A stretch of 64,000 nt of DNA, from NCBI RefSeq assembly GCF_006385595.1, contig NZ_CP041046.1, positions 806,001 through 870,000 of the forward strand. The letters are read 5' to 3'. Source of the stretch: Luteibacter pinisoli. Lineage in GTDB: Bacteria > Pseudomonadota > Gammaproteobacteria > Xanthomonadales > Rhodanobacteraceae. Position 1 is the first letter of the stretch. Each line of letters opens with the position of its first letter. This document shows, piece by piece, positions 17,293 through 24,882 of this stretch. The position numbers were made by a program, and so were the translations under genes. A model generated the notes under the pieces. That model was not told the origin of the DNA, made no database searches, and saw only the letters and a program-made list of their open reading frames with translations.

Positions 17293-17340
17293 CTACCCCC
17301 TAAAGGGGTAGAGGGTTCGTGAAATGTGCAATCGCTTGCA
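17293..17340. promoter_or_regulatory. Two inverted repeats upstream of the AraC-family gene
   Basis: The first is a perfect 7-bp inverted repeat, CTACCCC-N5-GGGGTAG (17293-17311). The second, TGCAATCGCTTGCA (17327-17340), is a TGCAA/TTGCA repeat with a 4-bp centre and is shaped like a LacI-family operator. Both sit between the end of the trehalose-synthase-like gene and the start of the AraC gene, within 110 nt of the latter. The first could also weakly terminate treS transcripts, but no T-run follows it on the minus strand. Confidence 0.45.
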
Positions 17341-17383
17341 TATTGTCCCGGGACATTTTCGCGCCTGACCGAATTTCGCAGAT

Positions 17384-19039
17384 TCAGACACCGTCCACTT
17401 CCTTTCGATGCAGGATGTAGCCCAGGCCGCCCTCGCGAAACCATCGGTAGCCGTACGGCTCCAGCATGATCTGGTGATGGCCGTGCTCATCCGGCTTGCT
17501 GTGGTTGTCCGACAATACGTTGGTGAGCGGCGACGGCAGCACGAAGGCCACTTCCACGGGGGCATCCGCGAGGTTGTGCAGGAACACCACGGCATTGCCG
17601 CGCCACGTGTAGCGCACCATCAGCACCGCGTTGTCATCCAGCGGTAGCACTTCCACATCGCCCCAGGGGACCTCAAGGATCTCCTTGCGCATGCGCACCA
17701 CGCGCTCCATCCAGTTCATGAAGGAACCCGGGTCGCGCCGCTGCTGGGCCACGTTGACGTGGGGGTAGCCGAACGGGCCGTCCTTGATCACCGGCGTGAC
17801 CGGGCGCCTGGCGTCGGTAAAGCCGCCGTGCGGTTCCGTGGACCATTGCATGGGCGTGCGAGCGCACTCGCGTTCCGGCAGCGCGAGGTTATCGCCCATG
17901 CCGATCTCATCGCCGTAACGCAGTACCGGCGTGCCGGGCAGCGTGAGCATCAGGCTATAGGCCAGTTCCAGCCGGCGGCGGTCATTACGCAGCATCGGCG
18001 CCAGGCGCCGGCGGATGCCGCGGTCGTACAGCTGCATGTCCTTGTCCGGGCCAAACTCGGCAAACACGCGCTCGCGCTGCTTCGGGGTCAGGCGGCCCAG
18101 GTCCAGCTCGTCGTGGTTGCGCAGGAACAGGGCCCACTGGCCCGTCGCCGGCCGCGGCTTCGTTTTCAGCATCGCGGCCGCCAGCGGGCGCACGTCGCCG
18201 GAGGCCAGTGCGTAAAACAGGTTCTGGTTCACCTGGAAGTTGAACATCATCTGCAGGCGGTCGCCGTCTTCGCCGAAATATTCCAGGTCATCCTTCGGCA
18301 ACACATTGGCCTCGGCCAGGATGATCGCGTCGCCGCGCCGCCACTGCAGCAGTTCGCGGAACGAGCGCAGCATGTCGAACTGCTCCTTCGGCTTGGGGAC
18401 GTCCGCGCCCTTCGTGGCAATGACGAAGGGCACGGCATCCATGCGGAAGCCGGACACGCCCAGCTGGGTCCAGAAGCCCATGATCTTCAGGATTTCCGCC
18501 TGCACGTACGGGTTCGAGGTATCGAGATCCGGCTGGAAATCGTAGAAGCGATGGAAGTACCAGGCCTTCGCACGCTTCTCGTACGACCACGTGCTCTTCT
18601 GGACGCCAGGGAACACCATGCCTTCATCCGCGTTGGCCGGCCGCGTCTTCGACCACACGTACCAGTCGCGATACTTCGATGCCGGATCGCGACAGGCATC
18701 ACGAAACCAGGGGTGCTGGTCCGAGGTATGGTTGACCACCAGGTCGATCAGCACGCGCATGCCACGCTGGTGCGCGGCATGCGTGAACTCCACGAAGTCA
18801 CCCAGCGTGCCAAAGCGCGGATCGACATTGTAGTAATCGGAAATGTCATAACCGCCGTCGCGCCCCGGCGAGGTCTGGAAGGGCATCAGCCAAACGGCGG
18901 TGACGCCCAGGCCTTGCAGGTAATCCAGCCGGCGGCCGAGGCCCTGGAAGTCGCCCACACCGTCGCCGTTGGAATCCTGGAAGGTGGCGACGGAAAGGCA
19001 GTAGATGACGGCGTTCTTGTACCAGAGGTCGTTGATCAT
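17384..19039 (-). CDS. GH13 trehalose synthase-like enzyme (maltose glucosyltransferase type)
   Basis: 551 aa from ATG 19037-19039. It is an (alpha/beta)8 GH13 barrel: VIYCLSVATFQDSNGDGVGD, VVNHTSDQHPWF, nucleophile D201 in GFRMDAVPF, acid/base E243 in ILAEAN, and D310 in FLRNHDELDLG. Downstream motifs match TreS closely (GIRRRLAPML, SLPGTPVLRYGDEIGMGDN, RTPMQWS). TreS interconverts maltose and trehalose. The length fits TreS without the C-terminal maltokinase. It is divergent from a second GH13 gene across 118 bp. An alpha-amylase or isomaltulose-synthase-like activity cannot be excluded. Confidence 0.82.
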   Translation of the reverse strand: MINDLWYKNAVIYCLSVATFQDSNGDGVGDFQGLGRRLDYLQGLGVTAVWLMPFQTSPGRDGGYDISDYYNVDPRFGTLGDFVEFTHAAHQRGMRVLIDLVVNHTSDQHPWFRDACRDPASKYRDWYVWSKTRPANADEGMVFPGVQKSTWSYEKRAKAWYFHRFYDFQPDLDTSNPYVQAEILKIMGFWTQLGVSGFRMDAVPFVIATKGADVPKPKEQFDMLRSFRELLQWRRGDAIILAEANVLPKDDLEYFGEDGDRLQMMFNFQVNQNLFYALASGDVRPLAAAMLKTKPRPATGQWALFLRNHDELDLGRLTPKQRERVFAEFGPDKDMQLYDRGIRRRLAPMLRNDRRRLELAYSLMLTLPGTPVLRYGDEIGMGDNLALPERECARTPMQWSTEPHGGFTDARRPVTPVIKDGPFGYPHVNVAQQRRDPGSFMNWMERVVRMRKEILEVPWGDVEVLPLDDNAVLMVRYTWRGNAVVFLHNLADAPVEVAFVLPSPLTNVLSDNHSKPDEHGHHQIMLEPYGYRWFREGGLGYILHRKEVDGV

Positions 19040-19157
19040 GACGGCAGCCGGTGCAGGGGTTGGGGCCAGCCTACCCGCGCCCGCGTGAAGGCGTTTCCTA
19101 CACATGCCAGCGGTAAGGCTCGGGGAGTGACATGGCAGGGACAGGCGAGGAGGCAGC

Positions 19158-20756
19158 GTGAGCGAGCGTGTGTGGTGGCGCGATGGCGTGGTGTACCAGG
19201 TGTATCCGCGTTCGTTCGCCGATGCCAACGGCGACGGCATCGGCGACCTGGAGGGTATCCGCGGCAAGCTTTCCTACCTGGCGAGCCTGGGCGTCGATGC
19301 CTTGTGGATCTCGCCGGTCTATCCCTCGCCCATGGCGGATTTCGGCTACGACGTCAGCGATTATCGCGGCATCGATCCCCTGTTCGGCGACATCGAGGCC
19401 ATGGATGCCCTGATCCACGATGCGCACGGCATGGGCCTGAAAGTGATCCTGGACTTCGTGCCGAACCACAGCTCCGACGAGCATCCGTGGTTCCGCGAAA
19501 GCCGGCGCTCGCGCGACAGCGCGTTTCGCGACTGGTACCTGTGGCGCGACCCGGCGCCCGATGGCGGGCCGCCGAACAACTGGCTGTCGAACTTCGGTGG
19601 CAGCGCCTGGACCTTCGACGCACCGACGGGGCAGTACTACCTGCACCTGTTCCTCGACAAGCAGCCCGACCTGAACTGGCGCAACCCGGTGGTCCGCGAG
19701 GCCATGTACGACGCGATGCGCTTCTGGCTGCGCCGTGGCGTGGATGGCTTCCGCGTGGACGTGATCTACCACGTGATGAAGGACGCCGGGTTCCGCGACA
19801 ACCCACCCAACCCGGACTACCAGCCCGGCGTGGACGCCGAAGCCCACCGCCAGCTACCTGTCCACACCGCCGACCTTCCCGAAGTGCAGGGCGTGGTGGC
19901 GGCGATGCGCTCGGTGGTGGACGAATTCCCCGACCGGGTGCTGATCGGCGAAATCTACCTGCCGCTGGACCGCATCGTCGCGTACTACGGGCAGAACCTC
20001 GAAGGCGCCAACCTGCCCTTCAATTTCCTGCTGATTGGCGCCCCATGGGAAGCGCGCTTCATCGGCGGCCTGATCGAACGCTACGAGGCCGCCTTGCCGA
20101 AGGGCGGCTGGCCAAACTGGGTGCTGGGCAACCACGATAAGCCGCGCATCGCCTCGCGCGTGGGCGATGCACAGGCACGCGTGGCCGCCGTGCTGCTGCT
20201 CACGCTGCGCGGCACGCCAACGATGTACTACGGCGACGAGATCGGCATGCACGACGTCGCCATTCCGTTCGCCGATGTCCGCGATCCGTTCGAGCGCAAC
20301 GAGCCCGGCAAGGGCCTGGGTCGCGACCCGCAGCGCACGCCGATGCGCTGGTTCCCGCGCGAGGGCGCAGGCTTTACCCGGGGCATCCCGTGGCTCCCGC
20401 TGGGCGATGCCGTCGCGACCATCAACGTCGACTCGCAGCAGCACGAACCCGATTCGTTGCTGACGCTATATCGCGCGTTGCTGGCGCTGCGCAGGGAGCA
20501 CACCGCCCTGAGTCGCGGCGCGATCAAGGTGCTCGACTGCAACGATGCCGTGCTTGTCTACGAGCGTTTCGATGACACCGGGAGCTTCACCGTCGCGTTG
20601 AATTTCTCGGATAACGACGCGGCAATGCCGGTATCCCTTGCAGGCGAGCTCGTGCTCTCCACCTATGGCGAAGGCGATGCCCAAGCCACGACACTGCGTG
20701 CCAACGAAGCGCGCGTGCTCAGATCACCCAGCGCGCGATCGCCAGGACAACGATGA
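19158..20756 (+). CDS. GH13 alpha-glucosidase (oligo-1,6-/alpha-1,4-glucosidase type)
   Basis: 532 aa. The motifs are VVYQVYPRSFADANGDGIGD, DFVPNHSSDEHPWF, nucleophile D201 in GFRVDVIYH, acid/base E265 in LIGEIYLP, and D327 in LGNHDKPRI. These fit the GH13 subfamily of bacterial alpha-glucosidases that release glucose from maltose or sucrose-like ends. There is no signal peptide, so it is cytosolic. Together with the divergent TreS-like enzyme it suggests maltose/trehalose interconversion and use. Its 3' end overlaps the convergent 58-aa gene by 38 nt. Confidence 0.88.
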   Translation: MSERVWWRDGVVYQVYPRSFADANGDGIGDLEGIRGKLSYLASLGVDALWISPVYPSPMADFGYDVSDYRGIDPLFGDIEAMDALIHDAHGMGLKVILDFVPNHSSDEHPWFRESRRSRDSAFRDWYLWRDPAPDGGPPNNWLSNFGGSAWTFDAPTGQYYLHLFLDKQPDLNWRNPVVREAMYDAMRFWLRRGVDGFRVDVIYHVMKDAGFRDNPPNPDYQPGVDAEAHRQLPVHTADLPEVQGVVAAMRSVVDEFPDRVLIGEIYLPLDRIVAYYGQNLEGANLPFNFLLIGAPWEARFIGGLIERYEAALPKGGWPNWVLGNHDKPRIASRVGDAQARVAAVLLLTLRGTPTMYYGDEIGMHDVAIPFADVRDPFERNEPGKGLGRDPQRTPMRWFPREGAGFTRGIPWLPLGDAVATINVDSQQHEPDSLLTLYRALLALRREHTALSRGAIKVLDCNDAVLVYERFDDTGSFTVALNFSDNDAAMPVSLAGELVLSTYGEGDAQATTLRANEARVLRSPSARSPGQR

Positions 20757-20895
20757 CCACCACGGCGAAGACGATGATGTGGCGTGTGTACGCGCCGCCC
20801 GACACGCCGCCGTCGTAGCTCGCGTCGTCATAGTCGTGCGACGCGTCGCGCGGATGACGGATAAAGGGCAGGCGGAAACGGCGTTTTCGGGGCAT
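20719..20895 (-). CDS. Small single-pass membrane protein, unknown function (58 aa)
   Basis: 58 aa from ATG 20893-20895 to TGA 20719-20721. The basic N-terminus MPRKRRFRLPFIRHPRD is followed by an acidic/Tyr stretch (HDYDDASYDGG) and a C-terminal hydrophobic helix (HIIVFAVVVIVVLAIARWV). This suggests an inner-membrane tail-anchored or N-in topology. The stop of the 325-aa gene lies 16 nt upstream on the same strand, so the two may be an operon. The last 38 nt are antisense to the alpha-glucosidase gene. No family is recognised; coding is supported only by the coherent charge and hydrophobicity layout. Confidence 0.5.
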   Translation of the reverse strand: MPRKRRFRLPFIRHPRDASHDYDDASYDGGVSGGAYTRHIIVFAVVVIVVLAIARWVI

Positions 20896-20911
20896 GGCGC
20901 TCTACGGGGTG

Positions 20912-21889
20912 TCAGGTGGCGACGCGCGACGTGTTCTTCAGCTCTTCGAGGATATCCGGGCCGCGGACGTCGATATGGTCGAGATTATCAATGTAGAAGC
21001 GTACGAACGGCTTGTCCGCATCTTTCGGCATCCACGGTTTCGCCCACGTGAAAACGACGCAATACCCATCGTGTTCCGCGATGATCTTGTCCAGGCGCGC
21101 ACGCAGCAGCTTGCGCACCGGGTAGGCATCGATGTCTTTGGCGGCCAGCGTCATCGTTGGCTTCAGTAGTTCGTCGCCATGCCGGAAGGGACGGGTAAAG
21201 CGCAGGTAATAGCCGCCATCCTTCGTCGCCCGCAGCGACGCCGTCCCCCACCACACGGCACGCGTTTGCCCATGGTCCGCCACCTTCTGCCGGTAGACGT
21301 TGCGAAACAGCACGTCGTAGGTGGTCGTCTCGCCGCCGATGGTGACCGTGGCCACATCGAGGTCTTTGTCGCGCCGGTGCTCCAGGAACTTCTGCACCAG
21401 CGACGAGAGACGGTAGTAGTGGCTGGGCCGGGGCGGGGAGGGCGCGGTGCCTGTCGCAGCGGCGCGTACCCGGGCAGGCGAAGCCGTACCGGAGGCCGAC
21501 GTCCGCGCGGGTGCACGGTGGAAATGGCCGGCGGGGCGTTCGGCTTCGAATACATCCGGACCGCGCTCCTTTGGCTCACCGCCGCGGCCGTGGACGACTT
21601 CGCATGTGGCGGCGTGGTCTTCGAGCCGGTGTGAGCGGTAGTAGGGCCGGATGAGAAGGGTCTGTTCGGCTTTTTTGAGGCAGGCGCAGGTGAGCGGGGC
21701 GTGGCAGCCGGTACCGACACAGGTGAACCGCGGCTCGTCGCCGAGGAGTTCGGCCCAGTAGAGCTCGTAGGCGCGTTCGGCGCTTAGGGGTTCGTCGCGG
21801 TCGGGGAGCAGGGCTTCTTCGATGGACACGGGCGGTTGCCTTGCGAGGTATCCGGAGGATATCTCACTTGGGTGGCTCGCCTTCGGCAT
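20912..21889 (-). CDS. Unrecognised Cys/His-cluster protein (325 aa)
   Basis: 325 aa if it starts at ATG 21887-21889, which lies inside the left inverted arm of the IS30 region, so the original start may have been altered. An N-terminal cluster (FTCVGTGCHAPLTCACLKKA, then HRLEDHAATCEVV, residues about 55-105) has Cys and His spaced like a zinc-binding module. A Pro/Ala/Thr-rich linker (about 110-155) leads to a 170-residue C-terminal domain with many aromatic and basic residues (SHYYRLSSLVQKFLEHRR; WWGTASLRATKDGGYYLRF; YCVVFTWAKPWMP). No family is recognised. A nucleic-acid-related role is only a guess from the zinc module. Confidence 0.6.
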   Translation of the reverse strand: MPKASHPSEISSGYLARQPPVSIEEALLPDRDEPLSAERAYELYWAELLGDEPRFTCVGTGCHAPLTCACLKKAEQTLLIRPYYRSHRLEDHAATCEVVHGRGGEPKERGPDVFEAERPAGHFHRAPARTSASGTASPARVRAAATGTAPSPPRPSHYYRLSSLVQKFLEHRRDKDLDVATVTIGGETTTYDVLFRNVYRQKVADHGQTRAVWWGTASLRATKDGGYYLRFTRPFRHGDELLKPTMTLAAKDIDAYPVRKLLRARLDKIIAEHDGYCVVFTWAKPWMPKDADKPFVRFYIDNLDHIDVRGPDILEELKNTSRVAT

Positions 21890-22076
21890 CGCGGGGGGGC
21901 CCGGACGTGGTCGCACGAGAGCCCTCGGCGCCCACCCTCGCTGCTCAGACAACGCTCTGCGTTCGAAAGGGAGAGCCGCTACGCGGCTGATTTTCTTATT
22001 GGCCTACGGCCGCGAACCGGTGGCTGGGCGGGGGTTTTCGACACGGCTTCCGGCGATCTCAGCTGGTCGATGCAAC
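21868..22076 (+). repeat. Left ~209-bp inverted arm flanking the IS30-family element
   Basis: This stretch is repeated in reverse complement at 23270-23482. The inner 76 bp (22001-22076) are identical in both arms. The middle (about 21931-21989) has a single mismatch, and 21895-21930 and 21990-22000 are diverged. The innermost part, GCGATCTCAGCTGGTCGA then TGCAAC, resembles the terminal repeat of IS30 (CAATTGGTCAACGCAAC). The outer part reaches into the first codons of the 325-aa gene. Confidence 0.85.
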
Positions 22077-23294
22077 ACCGTAGTCTGGTCAGGACGGAGG
22101 TGGGCATCATGAGCAGAACAGTTCGGCTATGGCGTCATTTGTCGACGGCGGATCGCGAGCGTATCTGGACAGATTGGCAAGCCGGGGTGTCTCCCAAGGC
22201 CATCGCCCGGCTGCTGGAGCGGGACGGCGCCCTCATCTATTACGTTTTGAGTCGGCGTGGAGGCTTTGCACCGCCACCGCGCAAGCGATCCGCTCGGACC
22301 CTTCAGCTGACTGAGCGTGAGGAGATCTCACGAGGCTTGTGCCAGGGCCATTCCCTGCGCCGTATCGCCCAGACGCTGGGGCGGGCGCCGTCCAGCATCT
22401 GTCGCGAGGTGGGGCGCAATGGCGGCCGTGACGGCTATCGCGCGGCGGAGGCCGATCAGCGCGCCTGGACGCATGCCCTGCGCCCCAAAGAGTGTCTGCT
22501 CGCTCGCCGCGGCGCACTTCGCCGTGTGGTCGCCAGCAAGCTGGCCCATCGTTGGGCACCACAACAGATCAGTGGGTGGCTTGCCCGGCGCTATCCGGAC
22601 GACGACAGTATGCGGGTGTCCCACGAGACCATCTACCGCAGCCTGTTTATCCAGACACGGGGAGTGCTTAAAAAGCAGCTTCTGGCGCATCTTCGTACGC
22701 GCCGATCGGTGCGCTATCCGCTGGCCCAGGGACGCCACGGAAGGGCCCGCAAGGGTGGCCGTAGCCTGACCCCCGACGCCCTGAGGATCAGCGAGCGCCC
22801 CGCCGACGCGGACGATCGGGCGGTACCAGGGCACTGGGAGGGTGACCTGCTCGCTGGCACGCTCAGCTCGCATATCGTCACGCTCGTCGAGCGGCGATCA
22901 CGCTTCGTAATGCTGATAAAAATTCCCGCGCGTGACAGCGAGACCGTGGTCGACGCCGTCGCGAAGCACATCCGCCGGCTACCGGCCCAGCTGAGGCGCT
23001 CGCTGACCTGGGATCGCGGCCCGGAGATGTCCCAGCACCAACGATTCAAGCTGGCAACCAACGTGCAGGTTTACTTTTGCGACCCGCACAGCCCGTGGCA
23101 GCGCGGATCCAACGAGAACACCAACGGCTTGCTTCGCCAGTACTTCCCGAAGGGGCAGGACCTGAGCCATTACACCCAGGCTCAGCTCAACGCCGTGGCC
23201 AAGGAGCTGAACCAGCGACCGCGGCAAACTCTGGACTTCCAGACCCCGGCAGAGGTACTAAATCAAACCGTTGCATCGACCAGCTGAGATCGCC
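22052..23294 (+). mobile_element. IS30-family insertion sequence
   Basis: A core of about 1.24 kb bounded by terminal repeats containing GCTGGTCGATGCAAC and its complement, with one intact transposase. The size fits the family (about 1.0-1.25 kb). Exact outer ends and the 2-3 bp target duplication cannot be set, because the inverted identity continues about 180 bp beyond the expected ends on both sides. All three catalytic blocks of the transposase are present, so the element may be active. Confidence 0.85.
22109..23287 (+). CDS. IS30-family transposase
   Basis: 392 aa from ATG 22109, with GGAGG at 22096-22100. The N-terminal helix-turn-helix region (LSTADRERIWTDWQAG and RRIAQTLGRAPSSICREVGR) binds the terminal repeats. 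The DDE triad blocks are PGHWEGDLLAG, LTWDRGPEMSQH and SPWQRGSNENTNGLLRQYFP. Length and motifs are complete with no frameshift. It catalyses excision and insertion of its element, typically through circular or dimer intermediates. The stop lies within the right terminal repeat, as is usual for compact IS30 elements. Confidence 0.95.
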   Translation: MSRTVRLWRHLSTADRERIWTDWQAGVSPKAIARLLERDGALIYYVLSRRGGFAPPPRKRSARTLQLTEREEISRGLCQGHSLRRIAQTLGRAPSSICREVGRNGGRDGYRAAEADQRAWTHALRPKECLLARRGALRRVVASKLAHRWAPQQISGWLARRYPDDDSMRVSHETIYRSLFIQTRGVLKKQLLAHLRTRRSVRYPLAQGRHGRARKGGRSLTPDALRISERPADADDRAVPGHWEGDLLAGTLSSHIVTLVERRSRFVMLIKIPARDSETVVDAVAKHIRRLPAQLRRSLTWDRGPEMSQHQRFKLATNVQVYFCDPHSPWQRGSNENTNGLLRQYFPKGQDLSHYTQAQLNAVAKELNQRPRQTLDFQTPAEVLNQTVASTS

Positions 23295-23482
23295 GGAAGC
23301 CGTGTCGAAAACCCCCGCCCAGCCACCGGTTCGCGGCCGTAGGCCAATTAGGTAAACCAGCCGCGTAGCGGCTCTCCTTTTCGAACGCAGAGCGTTGTCT
23401 GAGCAGCGAGGGTGGGCACCCAGGGCTCCTCTGCGACAGAGTCAGAGCGCTAACGCGATGCCGAAGGCGAGCCCACCCAATG
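23270..23482 (-). repeat. Right ~213-bp inverted arm flanking the IS30-family element
   Basis: This is the reverse complement of 21868-22076 with one indel near the outer end (GGGTGGGCTCGCC against GGGTGGCTCGCC) and two diverged patches. Outside it, an ATG-containing start matching the 325-aa gene (MPKAS) is reproduced at 23458, but the similarity stops after about eight codons. Short internal palindromes occur, such as GGCCTACGGCC and GCCGCTACGCGGC. Confidence 0.85.
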
Positions 23483-23516
23483 CGAAGGCGAAGCCGAGCC
23501 CAATCGCAGCACTAAC

Positions 23517-23789
23517 TCAGAATGCTCCAAACCCATGCGAAGGCTCGAGCGCAAGATCCTCGCGAACACGTCGCAGGAAATCCAACACATCCGCATACCG
23601 ACCCATCGCCACCAGTGTTTCAGCCGTGTAACGCTCCAGCGTCGCAATCGGCTCATCCCGATACCACGCAATACGAGCCGCCTCATCCGGCTCGATACGC
23701 GAAGCCTCGCGCAACACATGCCACGCATGCGCCTTGCTCGCAGGAGCCGGCAAGGCAGGGCGGAACTCGACGATCGGGGCGTACGACAT
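23517..23789 (-). CDS. Orphan 90-aa protein, possibly truncated
   Basis: 90 aa from ATG 23787-23789 with GAGG upstream. It is largely helical and charged (HAWHVLREASRIEPDEAAR, RYTAETLVAMGRYADVLDFL) and ends EPSHGFGAF-stop. The TPR-like spacing of Ala and Tyr suggests a helical repeat, but no family is recognised. In the same frame after the TGA, 24 further codons (23445-23516) encode an almost purely hydrophobic segment (GLGFAFALGGLAFGIALAL) before a second TGA. The annotated product may therefore be the soluble part of a membrane-anchored protein or a disrupted gene. The segment lies largely in the repeat arm. Confidence 0.5.
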   Translation of the reverse strand: MSYAPIVEFRPALPAPASKAHAWHVLREASRIEPDEAARIAWYRDEPIATLERYTAETLVAMGRYADVLDFLRRVREDLALEPSHGFGAF

Positions 23790-24041
23790 ACGGATAAACC
23801 TCGACGTAGTGGCGCCAGGGGCGGCATCCACACAAGACCTCGATGGCAAACTGCCTGCGTTCCCTGTCTAGACCCTTTCGAACAGGAGCGGTTCCCTGGC
23901 CAGGGGCTCATTCCCTACGAGTGACCTGTCGCCGCAGGCGCGCGCGACACAGGTACAAGCGTAGCCATCAAACGCGTGCCCGATCTTGTGCCGGAAGACA
24001 CGGCACGGGCCGCGCCCACAGGCTGTTCGGTTAGTACTTAC

Positions 24042-24629
24042 TCAAGCTTCCTGCCATTGCGAACGGCGCCAGTGGCTCGGGCTCTGGCCCACCAGGCGAC
24101 GGAACAGGTTGCACAGGTGCGCCTGATCGGAAAGGCCGCAGGCGAGGGCAATCTGGCTGAGCGGCTCGCGGGTCTGCAGCATCAGCTGCTGGGCCCGCTC
24201 CACGCGCTTGCGCATGATGAAGGCATGCGGCGGCTCGCCGAAGGTGTCCTTGAACGCGCGGCAGAAGTAGCTGCTCGACAGCCCGGCCAGGGTGGACAGG
24301 TGGTCGATGGTGATGGCGAAGCCGAGGTTCTCGTCCACGTGGGCGGCCACGCGTCGTGCCTGCCACGGTGCCAGGCCCGCACCTACACGGCGGCGGATCG
24401 TGGCCGGGACGGAGGGGGCCGGCGCTTCGGCATGCTCGAGCAACGCGGCAACCCGGGCGACGCAGGCGCGGGTGGTGGCGAGGTCGGTTTCAACCGCCGT
24501 TAGCGCCTGCTCCAGCAGACGCGCTACCGTGGGCTCGTCGTGGGGGGTGGTCAGGGCGAACGTATTCAGGGCGTGCACCGTCTCGGCGGCAGGGCTGGGC
24601 GAGGCGTAGGCGTTCGATTCGTAGCGCAT
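24042..24629 (-). CDS. AraC-family transcriptional regulator (short form)
   Basis: 195 aa from ATG 24627-24629, with GGAG 5 nt upstream. The C-terminal AraC DNA-binding domain is complete: IDHLSTLAGLSSSYFCRAFK, FGEPPHAFIMRKRVERAQ, SQIALACGLSDQAHLCNLFR and the closing SPSHWRR. The N-terminal 90 residues are helical and lack the usual cupin sensing domain, so the inducer, if any, is unusual. The 252 nt downstream to the 90-aa gene hold no recognisable feature. It is divergent from the FixL-like kinase across about 250 nt. Confidence 0.88.
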   Translation of the reverse strand: MRYESNAYASPSPAAETVHALNTFALTTPHDEPTVARLLEQALTAVETDLATTRACVARVAALLEHAEAPAPSVPATIRRRVGAGLAPWQARRVAAHVDENLGFAITIDHLSTLAGLSSSYFCRAFKDTFGEPPHAFIMRKRVERAQQLMLQTREPLSQIALACGLSDQAHLCNLFRRLVGQSPSHWRRSQWQEA

Positions 24630-24770
24630 GGCGGGCTCCACTAAGGGGGCGGGGGCATGGGCACGTCGCCCATCGTTGCAGCCTATGCGCGAGAGGGGGG
24701 TGTACTGAATTCTACGTTGGGCTCTGGGGGCCCATACCTAAGGATGATTTGGAGGTTTGACACCTTTCTT

Positions 24771-24793
24771 GTAACGGTCGTGCCGTAACGGTC
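24771..24793. promoter_or_regulatory. Direct repeat GTAACGGTC upstream of the FixL-like kinase
   Basis: GTAACGGTC occurs at 24771-24779 and again at 24785-24793, a 14-nt period. It lies about 90-110 nt upstream of the kinase start and just after a TTGACA at 24757-24762. A tandem site in a two-component promoter is compatible with response-regulator binding. No convincing -10 box sits at the right distance. Confidence 0.4.
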
Positions 24794-24882
24794 AAAAACC
24801 ATCACCGGCGTGCAAGACTGCCATGACGGGTTTTAGACACGATTCTGGCCGAATCTGTATAAGCATGCGCCGCGAGCCAACG

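Noticed and set aside
21890..21952. Peptide MSEQRGWAPRA appearing at two places as a possible small gene family
   Set aside because: Both copies are the two inverted arms around the IS30 element read outward. They differ after a few codons and have no ribosome site, so they are a by-product of the DNA repeat.
20719..24041. A defence island or prophage remnant around the IS30 element
   Set aside because: No integrase, phage structural, restriction or toxin-antitoxin signature was found. Only an insertion sequence and three unassigned genes are present.
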